Of a stretch of DNA of 6,268 nt, positions 1 through 6,081 are shown one piece after another (positions within the stretch are counted from its first letter, which is position 1; each line of letters begins with the position of its first letter). Source of the DNA: an uncultured Zetaproteobacteria bacterium (GTDB lineage Bacteria > Pseudomonadota > Zetaproteobacteria > Mariprofundales > Mariprofundaceae). The DNA is taken from positions 1-6,268 of the forward strand of contig CAMZLX010000106.1 in assembly GCA_947311795.1 (NCBI GenBank). The letters are read 5' to 3'. A program made the position numbers and the translations under genes. The notes below the pieces were generated by a model. The model was not told where the DNA came from. It made no database searches and saw nothing but the letters and a program-made list of their open reading frames with translations.

Positions 1-49
1 CGGCTTTAGCCGCGCTAAATCATGTTGGTACTATGCGCGGCTAAAGCCG
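1..49. repeat. Perfect 15-bp inverted repeat, REP-like palindrome
   Basis: Bases 1-15 (CGGCTTTAGCCGCGC) are the exact reverse complement of 35-49, with a 19-base loop between them. The left arm begins at the first base of the window, so the structure may extend outside it. It lies beyond the 3' end of the minus-strand DTW fragment, and I see no coding sequence over it. A GC-rich hairpin of this size in moderately AT-rich DNA is typical of dispersed REP-like palindromes found between genes. It could also act as a bidirectional transcription barrier, although no clear U-tract follows it. That the repeat is dispersed is inference, because only one copy is visible here. Confidence 0.75.
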
Positions 50-187
50 CACTTCCAAAGCTAGGACTTATGAAAGGTAGAGATGTTGGAAGGGCGTATG
101 TTCAAGTATTTTTGTGTATGTCGCAGGTTTTTCCGCATTTGAGCCTAGTAACAATGGGTTGTTTCACTCAGTTTATTTTCAGATGCG

Positions 188-201
188 CGCTAAGCTTTAA
201 T
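188..201. repeat. Direct repeat copy A flanking the DTW fragment
   Basis: The sequence CGCTAAGCTTTAAT matches CGCTGAAGCTTTAAT at 449-463 apart from one inserted G. This copy covers the stop codon and final residues of the DTW fragment, while the other covers the parD/DTW junction. Ten bases (AAGCTTTAAT at 192-201 and 454-463) are identical without a gap. Chance similarity in AT-rich DNA cannot be excluded. Confidence 0.5.
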
Positions 202-457
202 GCAAGTTTTGTTGAATAAAGCTTTGTAAAGCATCAACAATTTGTTTGGCTTTTGTGGTTTGTTGATGGAGCTTTAACAGTTCAATGGCGCATTCTGCAG
301 TACACAGTCCTGTGTCTTTTTGGTTTCGGCGGAGCTTGTAAATCGAGGGTGCATTTGGGGTGAGGGAGACTTTGGGCAAGTCGTGTAAATATGGGCTGTG
401 GTTAACCATTTTCTGCGCTTCCTGCCATGTGGCATCAATCAAAATATACGCTGAAGC
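197..457 (-). pseudogene. C-terminal fragment of a DTW-domain tRNA-uridine aminocarboxypropyltransferase (TapT/YfiP type)
   Basis: The minus-strand frame reads SAYILIDATWQEAQKM and then continues through SPYLHDLPKVSL, YKLRRNQ and GLCTAECAIELL to a stop at 197. These are the hallmark C-terminal blocks of DTW-domain proteins: the D-x-T-W signature, the Leu-Arg-Arg-Asn block and the LCTxE block. Characterised members (E. coli TapT/YfiP) transfer the aminocarboxypropyl group of SAM to a uridine in tRNA. Intact proteins are usually about 200 residues or more and carry a cysteine-rich N-terminal part. Only about 85 residues remain here and the N-terminal half is absent. Upstream, the frame stays open only to a TGA at 503-505, which lies inside the antitoxin gene, and it has no credible ATG or ribosome binding site. 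The family-like sequence appears to begin near 451-457. This is therefore very probably a dead remnant, although a TTG at 440-442 could in principle start an 81-residue peptide. Confidence 0.85.
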
Positions 458-582
458 TTTAATTGTCGGTGCTCTTCGCGTTGTTTGTGCAAACGAATAA
501 TTTCACGCACCACTTCGCTGGCGTTGTTGTAGTCATCGGTTGACGCATATTGTTCTAGGCTAGGGGTAAAGCTTACATTCAT
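439..582 (-). pseudogene. Truncated ParD-family type II antitoxin (N-terminal remnant, no toxin partner)
   Basis: An ATG at 580-582 opens a 47-residue frame that is too short for many ORF callers. It begins MNVSFTPSLEQY and continues with YNNASEVVREIIRL and KQREEH, ending in a TGA at 439-441. The start and the NNASEVVRE block are the ribbon-helix-helix signature of ParD/CC2985-type antitoxins, which bind their own promoter and neutralise ParE toxins. Family members are usually about 80 or more residues. Here the C-terminal toxin-binding tail is missing and the frame runs into the DTW-domain remnant. The stretch between LEQY and DDYNNASEV also looks about seven residues shorter than I expect for the family, which suggests an in-frame deletion. 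No ParE-like gene is next to it on either strand. The start is well supported by an AGGAGG seven bases upstream. A short DNA-binding peptide might still be made, but a functional toxin-antitoxin module is not present in this window. Confidence 0.8.
449..463. repeat. Direct repeat copy B at the parD/DTW junction
   Basis: CGCTGAAGCTTTAAT matches copy A at 188-201 with a single-base difference in length. On the minus strand it spans the end of the ParD-like coding stretch (LKLQR) and the point where DTW-family sequence begins (SAYILID). A short homology exactly at a gene-fusion point suggests recombination between similar sequences, but this is inference. Confidence 0.5.
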
Positions 583-589
583 GGCATTG

Positions 590-595
590 CCTCCT
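590..595 (-). promoter_or_regulatory. Consensus Shine-Dalgarno of the truncated parD
   Basis: The minus strand reads AGGAGG followed by seven bases and then ATG at 582. This perfect site fixes the start of the short antitoxin frame and indicates that its translation signals have not decayed. Confidence 0.8.
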
Positions 596-621
596 GAATT
601 AAGGTTCATGAGCTTATCTAT

Positions 622-650
622 TATATATTTATGTCAAACTTTGTTATCAA
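622..650 (-). promoter_or_regulatory. Candidate sigma-70 promoter for the parD remnant
   Basis: On the minus strand, TTGATA (645-650) is followed by 17 bases and TATATA (622-627). An overlapping TATAAT (620-625) gives a 19-base spacer as an alternative. The predicted start would lie some 30 bases before the parD ATG. The -35 region overlaps a near-palindrome, ATCAATGAT (646-654), and one copy of a TTGTTAT direct repeat (641-647 and 654-660). These could be remains of the ParD operator, but no footprint-like symmetry is strong enough to be sure. This 169-bp divergent gap (583-751) must also hold the secB promoter on the other strand, for which I could not pick a convincing -35/-10 pair. Confidence 0.5.
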
Positions 651-751
651 TGATTGTTATGTTTCATGTGTTTAGACAATGATGATAAGGTAGGAATAGT
701 TTTGTGGTTATTTTTTGCTAAGCTTCGCTTTATTCATTTTGAGAGGGAAAC

Positions 752-1228
752 ATGAGCGAACAACAAGCCACTGAAGACGCACCAGTATTTAATTTACAAC
801 GGATTTACGTCAAAGACATATCTTTTGAAAACCCCAACTCGCCAGAGGTGTTTTCTGAGGCAAGCAAGCAACCTAAAGTGCAAATGAGCTTGGATTTATC
901 ACATCGCCAAGTCAATGATGAGCATTGGGAAGTGAGCATTAAAATTACTGCGGAAACGCGGGTGCAAGAAAGCGGCAAACTTATTTTTATGATTGAAGTG
1001 GAGCAGGCAGGTGTGTTTTATTTCCATAAAATACCCCAAGAAAGTGTGCAACTGCTGCTAAATGTGGATTGCCCAACAATTATTTTCCCATACACCCGTC
1101 AAATCATTAGTCAGTTGAGCGTGGATGGTGGATTTATGCCATTCACCTTAGAGCCTGTGAACTTCAATGCACTGTATCAAAGCAAGCTTGAAGCTGCGAA
1201 AAATAAGGGCAACGAAACGGTTCAATAA
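752..1228 (+). CDS. secB: Protein-export chaperone SecB
   Basis: This 158-residue protein matches the usual SecB length (E. coli 155) and composition: acidic, with a short polar N-terminus. Recognisable blocks are FNLQRIYVKDISFENPNSP at residues 13-31, EVEQAGVF at about 82-89, CPTIIFPYTRQIISQL at about 107-122, and GGFMPFTLEPVNFNALY near the C-terminus. SecB is a cytosolic homotetramer that keeps precursor proteins unfolded and delivers them to SecA for export through SecYEG. The CPTIIFPY block and the proline-containing segment after it are the strongest identifiers. The start is ATG at 752 with GAGAGG at 741-746 as ribosome binding site. The gene is divergent from the parD remnant, and the downstream membrane-protein gene follows after 22 bp. 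The family's commoner neighbours (grxC, gpsA) are not in this window. No truncation or anomaly is seen. Confidence 0.97.
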   Translation: MSEQQATEDAPVFNLQRIYVKDISFENPNSPEVFSEASKQPKVQMSLDLSHRQVNDEHWEVSIKITAETRVQESGKLIFMIEVEQAGVFYFHKIPQESVQLLLNVDCPTIIFPYTRQIISQLSVDGGFMPFTLEPVNFNALYQSKLEAAKNKGNETVQ

Positions 1229-1250
1229 AGGAAAAGTGTAAAAAGGTGAT

Positions 1251-2393
1251 ATGAAAAACAAACAAAACTATTTATTAGGGTCAAGAACGCTTGATTTCTT
1301 TTTACTTGGTGGTTTGAGTCTGTTCATCTGGATACCCCTTTATTTTTTTGTCGGCTCAAGTTTTGAGTTTAGTAATTTAGGGCTGTCAAAGCCTGTGCTC
1401 ATCGTTATCATTGGTTATGTTATTAACTATCCACATTTTATGGCATCGTATAAGCTGGCATACGGACAGGGGCTAAGTTTTGTCGTGAAATATAGGTTTC
1501 AATTGATTGTCGTACCTGTGCTTATGCTTTTCTTACTTTTGGTTTCATCAATTTTTTGGAGCGAGCCTTCGTCTCAGGCATCTGTTGGTCATATTATCAA
1601 TGATTTATTTTTAGTTTTAAAATTACCATTGCATTTCCCTATCTACCAAGATTTAGGCACTGAAATTTTAGCTTACCTTGTGATGTTTATGTTTTTTACA
1701 GTGGGTTGGCATTATTCCAAGCAGGCTTTTGGCTGCATGATGGTGTATGCCAAGTTAGATGATTACCCGCTAAACCTTTGGCAACGTTATATTATCCGTT
1801 ATGCGCTTCTTAGTATATGGTGGATAAGTTGGTTGCACGAAAATGCTTTACCTGGTTCATGGAGCTTTTTTGGCTTGAGTATTTATCGATTACATATCCC
1901 TCATTTTTGGGTGATGGTAGGGTATGTAACCTCTAGTTTATTGTTTTTGGGTGTAGCTTTAGTGATTATTGATGTTTATTTGAAAAAACACATGTTACCC
2001 AGTTGGAACTTTATGATACCTATGATTACAGCGCTCATTTGGCAAATTCCTATTTTAGTGCAGCCGCAGTTCTTTATTTTTATTGGTTTTTTTCATGCCT
2101 TACAGTATTTACCTTTTGTGGCAAAAGTTGAGGTGATGCGCTTAAAGCAACAATATACTTCCCATCCTTATAAAAGTTATCTCAAATGGGTCATGATATT
2201 GATTGTGATTCAAACCTCAGTATTTGTTTTGATTCCCAATCAGCTAGATATATGGCTAAACACTGAAACCAATATTGGGTTCAGTGTTTTTCTAATTGCC
2301 GTCGCAGTGTTTATTAATATTCATCATTATTTTATTGATAATGTACTGTGGCGCTTTCAAGAAAAAGAGGCAAGCCGTCTTCTTTTCGAATAA
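1251..2393 (+). CDS. Polytopic inner-membrane protein with histidine motifs, function unknown
   Basis: I do not recognise this 380-residue protein. It has roughly eight or nine hydrophobic segments, at about residues 13-34, 49-68, 83-103, 137-155, 184-196, 218-243, 254-278, 310-329 and 342-358. Most histidine-aromatic motifs sit at segment ends: YPHFMASY (His62), GWHYSKQAFG (His154), FFHALQYLPF (His282) and NIHHYFIDNVLWR (His358/His359). Such spaced histidines in membrane helices recall metal-dependent membrane oxygenases or hydroxylases, or haem-binding proteins, but no canonical desaturase or hydroxylase box pattern is complete, so this is only a hypothesis. The start is ATG at 1251 with AAGGTG at 1243-1248. 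It lies 22 bp behind secB and is probably cotranscribed with it. Its stop is 4 bp from the stop of the convergent ankyrin gene. There is no cleavable signal peptide. The coding frame is intact, so it is likely functional. Confidence 0.9.
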   Translation: MKNKQNYLLGSRTLDFFLLGGLSLFIWIPLYFFVGSSFEFSNLGLSKPVLIVIIGYVINYPHFMASYKLAYGQGLSFVVKYRFQLIVVPVLMLFLLLVSSIFWSEPSSQASVGHIINDLFLVLKLPLHFPIYQDLGTEILAYLVMFMFFTVGWHYSKQAFGCMMVYAKLDDYPLNLWQRYIIRYALLSIWWISWLHENALPGSWSFFGLSIYRLHIPHFWVMVGYVTSSLLFLGVALVIIDVYLKKHMLPSWNFMIPMITALIWQIPILVQPQFFIFIGFFHALQYLPFVAKVEVMRLKQQYTSHPYKSYLKWVMILIVIQTSVFVLIPNQLDIWLNTETNIGFSVFLIAVAVFINIHHYFIDNVLWRFQEKEASRLLFE

Positions 2394-2397
2394 TGGC

Positions 2398-2811
2398 TTA
2401 CATATCCTTCTTATAAATTAAATGCGCACCATGTTTGATGTATAAGTCGGTGAGTTCCTTGGTCATGGAGCCGTAGAAGGCGAAGTAGTAAGGGAAATCA
2501 TAATCTTTATCTTTGATATTGGGGTCTGCACCTGCTTCCAATAAAATGCGAATGGCATTAATATCCTTTTCGCATAAGTGAAGCGGGGTGGACAACCAAT
2601 CGTTTTGCAACATCACATCAGCACCGTGTTCGATTAAAAAAGACATGGTGGCATACTGTTGCTGTTTGGTGGCGTGGTGTAATGCTGTGTTGAGTTTTTC
2701 ATCTTGCGCATTGATGTCAAAATCTTGGTTTAACATCTGTTTCAAGGCTTCAATATCACCAGCTTTTGCTGCTTCAAACCATTGCTTTTGTTCACTTACC
2801 TCATTGCTCAT
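2398..2811 (-). CDS. Small cytoplasmic ankyrin-repeat protein
   Basis: The protein has 137 residues from the ATG at 2811, which overlaps the stop of the upstream gene as ATGA. An in-frame TTG six codons earlier is possible but less likely. There are about four ankyrin repeats. The first spans residues 8-36 (AAKAGDIEALKQML then DINAQD). The second, 40-69, has TALHHATK and LIEHGADV. The third, 73-101, has TPLHLCEK and LLEAGADPN. The fourth, 104-132, is degenerate and ends IKHGAH. There is no signal peptide, no transmembrane helix and no fused catalytic domain. Ankyrin repeats are protein-binding scaffolds and the partner is unknown. As the third gene of the pepN operon, with coupled translation, it may act with the aminopeptidase or the SAM-binding protein, but that is a guess from context. 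A G-rich stretch (GGGGGTG) just before the ATG may serve as its ribosome binding site. Confidence 0.9.
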   Translation of the reverse strand: MSNEVSEQKQWFEAAKAGDIEALKQMLNQDFDINAQDEKLNTALHHATKQQQYATMSFLIEHGADVMLQNDWLSTPLHLCEKDINAIRILLEAGADPNIKDKDYDFPYYFAFYGSMTKELTDLYIKHGAHLIYKKDM

Positions 2812-3479
2812 GGCTTCACCCCCAACCAAATCATATGTTTACTACCTTTCTTGCCAAATGCGCGACATGGCACTTCTTGGGTTTGAAATCCTGCTTGTTT
2901 CATGCGTTTGGTAAAACGTGGCTCAGGAAATGCTGACCACACACCCAACACACCCTTGGGTTTGAGCGCTGTCATGGCTGCCTTTAATCCATGCGGGCTA
3001 TACAAAGCGGCGTTGCCTTCGCGGGTTAAACCTTCAGGGCCATTATCCACATCCAAAAGTATGGCATCGTAGGTGTCGCGATGTTCACGCATCAACTCTC
3101 CCACATCACCTTCATAGATGGAAACCCGCTCATCTTTCAAAGGGTTAGCTGCAAGTTCTGCAAGATAACTTTGATTCCATTGAATCACCGCAGGCACAAG
3201 CTCGGCAACCACCACTTCGGCATTTTCATGCGTATGTTTCAATGTTTCAGCCAGTGTGAAGCCCATACCCAAACCACCAATCAACACCTTGGCTTGTGGA
3301 TTGTTGTGAATGTGTTTGCAGCCCAATTCAGCCAACACATCCTCAGAAGAATGCATGCGGCTGTTCATCAACTCGGCATAACCGACCTTGATGGAAAATT
3401 CATCCCCACGCTGATAAAGCTTCATATCTTTGAGTTCACCCGCAACAGGGGCTGAATCAAGCAGCTTCCAAGGTCTCAT
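2808..3479 (-). CDS. Spermidine-synthase-like SAM-binding (Rossmann-fold) protein
   Basis: The protein has 223 residues with a class I methyltransferase/spermidine synthase fold. Motif I is KVLIGGLGMGF (64-74) and the acidic ribose-binding residue is probably Glu93 in VVVAELVPAV. GDV (124-126) probably contacts the adenine, and YDAILLDVDNGPEG (137-150) occupies the place of the catalytic Asp loop of polyamine aminopropyltransferases. An upstream ELMNSRMHSSEDVLAELG block (36-53) is also typical of SpeE-like proteins. It lacks most of the N-terminal beta-domain used for tetramerisation in true SpeE (about 280-290 residues), and the expected D-x-x-D-P-x-G-P pattern is altered to D-V-D-N-G-P. It may therefore be a methyltransferase or another SAM enzyme rather than a spermidine synthase. 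The ATG at 3479 overlaps the pepN stop as ATGA, and its own stop overlaps the ankyrin start in the same way. The gene is complete. Calling it spermidine synthase outright would be over-annotation. Confidence 0.88.
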   Translation of the reverse strand: MRPWKLLDSAPVAGELKDMKLYQRGDEFSIKVGYAELMNSRMHSSEDVLAELGCKHIHNNPQAKVLIGGLGMGFTLAETLKHTHENAEVVVAELVPAVIQWNQSYLAELAANPLKDERVSIYEGDVGELMREHRDTYDAILLDVDNGPEGLTREGNAALYSPHGLKAAMTALKPKGVLGVWSAFPEPRFTKRMKQAGFQTQEVPCRAFGKKGSKHMIWLGVKP

Positions 3480-6058
3480 GAAGTGCCCAAACTTTTATTG
3501 ACGATTTCAGTCACATCAGAGGATAAACCCTGAGTGTTTGCAATGGTTTGCAACTGTTTCTTCATCAATGCTTGGCGGGTTGGCTCTAAACGTTTCCAAT
3601 CCATCAGTGTGCGCACCAAACGTGATGCGATTTGTGGGTTAAGTTTGTCCAAAGCAATGATTTGCTTCGCCATAAACTGATAACCACTGCCATCTTCAGC
3701 ATGAAATTGACTGGGATTGCGCATGGCAAAACCACCCAGCACAGCACGAACTTTATTCGGGTTTTTGATGCTAAATTGCGGGTGCTGCATCAAGCTTTGG
3801 ACATGTGCTAATGAACCCAAAGCAGGGGAGCTTGCTTGAACACCAAACCATTTGTCCATCACATTGGTTTCATCTTTCCACTGCTGCTCAAAGCTTTGTA
3901 AGGCTTGCTTGGCTTGGGTATTATCATGCTGAACAAGGCAAAACAGGGCAGCATATTGGCTGGTCATATTTGCGGCAGTGTTAAATTGTTGTTCCGCTAA
4001 TTCCAACATTTCAGGCTCGCCAAGTGCTGTTAAATAACTTAAAGATACATGTTTCAGCTTGCGTTGTTGCATAGCCTTATCACTTAAATCGGATGTGTCT
4101 TGCATGTCGTGATAGGTGGTGAGTAGCTCATCTTTTAAGGCTTGGGCTAAGCTTGATTTGAGCTGCTCTCTTGCATCAAACACTTGGCTTGGATTCACCG
4201 TATCATGTTGCATCAACCATGCTTCCTGCATATCCGATACCGAAGGCAGGCTTAATGCTTCTGCTTTAAGCGCAGGGGATAAGCCTTTGTTTTCTAACAC
4301 GGATTTCATGGCGTTGATGATAGTGTCTAAGTTGTTGTCATCGCCCAACATCAGTTGGATGATGCTGTTGCTGGCTAAGGCTTGGGCTGCCGACCATTGG
4401 TTGAATGGGTTGTTATCATGCTGCATCAAAAAGGCATAATCATCATCTGAATAATCATATTCTAAAATCACAGGCGCAGATAAATCACGCAACAAGGATG
4501 GAATGGGCTGGCTGCTGATATGTTCAAACGAAAACGTCTGTTTTTCTTGGGTCACCAATAAAGTCTGCTCATCCATCAACATCTTTCCATCTTTATCCAA
4601 CAATGCCATTTTCAGTGGAATCAAATACGATTTTTTCTGCTCGGATTCAGGTGTGCAAGGGCAAGATTGTTCACAGTTCAATGTGCAAATTTGCTTGTCT
4701 GCATCGTAATTTAGAGAGATTTTAAGGTGTGGTGTGCCTGCTTGTTCATACCAAGTCTGCATTTGGCTTAAATCACGATTGTTGGCATCCGCCATAGCGC
4801 TTAAAAAGTCTTCCGTGGTCACGGCTTGCCCATCATGGCGCTTAAAATACAAGTCCATACCTTTACGGAAACCTTCTTCGCCCAACAGTGAATGATACAA
4901 ACGCACAACTTCTGCGCCTTTTTCATATACGGTTACGGTGTAGAAATTATTGATTTCAACAAAGGATGCGGGGCGAATGGGGTGCGCCATAGGGCTTGCA
5001 TCTTCGGCAAACTGGTGGGTTCGCAACAAGCGCACATCTTCAATGCGTTTCACGGCTCTATCGTGCAAATCTGCGGTAAATTCTTGGTCGCGGAACACGG
5101 TTAGACCTTCTTTCAGGCTGAGTTGAAACCAATCGCGGCAGGTGACACGGTTCCCTGTCCAATTATGAAAATATTCATGCCCAATCACCGCTTCAATGGC
5201 GATATAATCATCATCGGTTGCGGTTTCTGGGCTGGCGAACACCAAACGCGAGTTAAAGATGTTCAAACCCTTATTTTCCATCGCCCCCATATTAAAATCA
5301 TCAACGGCGACAATCATGAACAAGTCCAAATCGTATTCCAGACCAAAGCGTTGCTCATCCCAAGCCATGGCGCGTTTGAGCGATGCCATAGCGAAATCGC
5401 ATTGGTGGATATGATGCGGTTCGGTGTAGATTTGTAGGGTGATGTTGCGCCCTGATTGGGTGGTAAAACTATCTTCAACCTTTGCCAAATCGCCTGCCAC
5501 CAAAGCAAAGAGGTAGCAGGGTTTGGGGAAGGGGTCATGCCATTCTGCGAAATGTTTACCATCCGCCAAATCACCGCTTTTGATGGGATTACCATTGGAT
5601 AACAGCACAGGATTGGTTTGTTTGTCGGCAATAATTTTTACGCTAAATGTCGCCATCACATCAGGGCGGTCTTGGAAGTAGGTGATGCGCCTAAAGCCGT
5701 GGGCTTCGCATTGGGTGCAATAATTGCCTGATGAGCGGTATAAACCTTCCAAAGCGGTGTTGGCTTGCGGGTTGATGATGGTGACGATTTCAAGGGTGAA
5801 GGCATCGGGCGTGTTGGTAATCGTTAAACTTTTATCGGACAGCTCATATTGGCTTGTGTCCAATGCTTTGCCATCCATTTTGATGCTTTCAAGGCTTAAA
5901 TGCTCACCATTAAGCACCAAATCACCCGCACGATTACGCTTGTATGCCACCGTTGCCGTCACTTGTGTGCGCTCAGGCTCTAACTCAAAGCATAACAACA
6001 CATGGTTTACGGCAAATGTTGGTTGTTGGTAGTCTTTTAAATAAATCGTTTGCGTCAT
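3476..6058 (-). CDS. pepN: Aminopeptidase N, M1-family zinc metallopeptidase
   Basis: This 860-residue protein is close to E. coli PepN (870) in length and motif spacing. The N-terminal beta-domain (about 1-190) ends before the thermolysin-like catalytic domain (about 191-440). Glu118 in the CTQCEA block is the probable N-terminal anchor, followed by GAMEN (258-262) and HEYFH (294-298). With Glu317 in LKEGLT, these give the zinc ligands His294, His298 and Glu317 and the general base Glu295. Tyr378 in TVTVYEKGAE matches the transition-state tyrosine (E. coli Tyr381). A small beta-domain (about 441-540) and a long helical domain (541-860) follow. The enzyme removes N-terminal residues from peptides in the cytosol and takes part in general peptide turnover. 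The start is ATG at 6058 with AAGGA at 6065-6069, six bases away. It is the first gene of a three-gene operon joined by ATGA overlaps. An unusual four-cysteine cluster (458, 462, 466, 468) sits in the third domain. All catalytic residues are present. Confidence 0.98.
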   Translation of the reverse strand: MTQTIYLKDYQQPTFAVNHVLLCFELEPERTQVTATVAYKRNRAGDLVLNGEHLSLESIKMDGKALDTSQYELSDKSLTITNTPDAFTLEIVTIINPQANTALEGLYRSSGNYCTQCEAHGFRRITYFQDRPDVMATFSVKIIADKQTNPVLLSNGNPIKSGDLADGKHFAEWHDPFPKPCYLFALVAGDLAKVEDSFTTQSGRNITLQIYTEPHHIHQCDFAMASLKRAMAWDEQRFGLEYDLDLFMIVAVDDFNMGAMENKGLNIFNSRLVFASPETATDDDYIAIEAVIGHEYFHNWTGNRVTCRDWFQLSLKEGLTVFRDQEFTADLHDRAVKRIEDVRLLRTHQFAEDASPMAHPIRPASFVEINNFYTVTVYEKGAEVVRLYHSLLGEEGFRKGMDLYFKRHDGQAVTTEDFLSAMADANNRDLSQMQTWYEQAGTPHLKISLNYDADKQICTLNCEQSCPCTPESEQKKSYLIPLKMALLDKDGKMLMDEQTLLVTQEKQTFSFEHISSQPIPSLLRDLSAPVILEYDYSDDDYAFLMQHDNNPFNQWSAAQALASNSIIQLMLGDDNNLDTIINAMKSVLENKGLSPALKAEALSLPSVSDMQEAWLMQHDTVNPSQVFDAREQLKSSLAQALKDELLTTYHDMQDTSDLSDKAMQQRKLKHVSLSYLTALGEPEMLELAEQQFNTAANMTSQYAALFCLVQHDNTQAKQALQSFEQQWKDETNVMDKWFGVQASSPALGSLAHVQSLMQHPQFSIKNPNKVRAVLGGFAMRNPSQFHAEDGSGYQFMAKQIIALDKLNPQIASRLVRTLMDWKRLEPTRQALMKKQLQTIANTQGLSSDVTEIVNKSLGTS

Positions 6059-6081
6059 GCTTTATCCTTTTTCATACATAT

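Noticed and set aside
52..92. 7-bp inverted repeat CTTCCAA (52-58) / TTGGAAG (86-92) after the left palindrome
   Set aside because: The arms are short, the loop is 27 bases and no U-tract follows, so it is not convincing as a terminator. It may simply be part of the flank of the dispersed repeat.
22..219. A 65-residue plus-strand frame starting inside the left palindrome
   Set aside because: It begins within the inverted repeat, has no ribosome binding site and no recognisable protein features. It runs over the 3' end of the DTW fragment on the other strand.
439..600. A complete parDE toxin-antitoxin system
   Set aside because: The antitoxin frame stops after 47 residues and no ParE-like frame exists on either side, so only a remnant can be claimed.
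641..707. Plus-strand promoter for secB (TTGTTA or TTTAGA as -35)
   Set aside because: None of the candidate -35 boxes has a good -10 at 16-18 bases. The best pairs give TCATGT or AATAGT, which are too weak to report.
2372..2399. AAGCC/GGCTT hairpin at the convergent stop codons
   Set aside because: The stem is only five base pairs with an 18-base loop and no U-tract, so it is not a credible terminator.
2812..2829. TTG start six codons upstream for the ankyrin protein
   Set aside because: The ATG at 2811 forms an ATGA overlap like the other junction of the operon and follows a G-rich ribosome-binding-like stretch, so it is preferred.
2588..2914. Plus-strand frame of 108 residues opposite the ankyrin gene
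   Set aside because: It is a shadow of the real minus-strand ankyrin and SpeE-like genes, without a ribosome binding site or family features.
5314..5631. Minus-strand frame of 105 residues within pepN in another phase
   Set aside because: It lies entirely inside the catalytic domain coding sequence of pepN, where the pepN frame has intact motifs. It is a chance frame.
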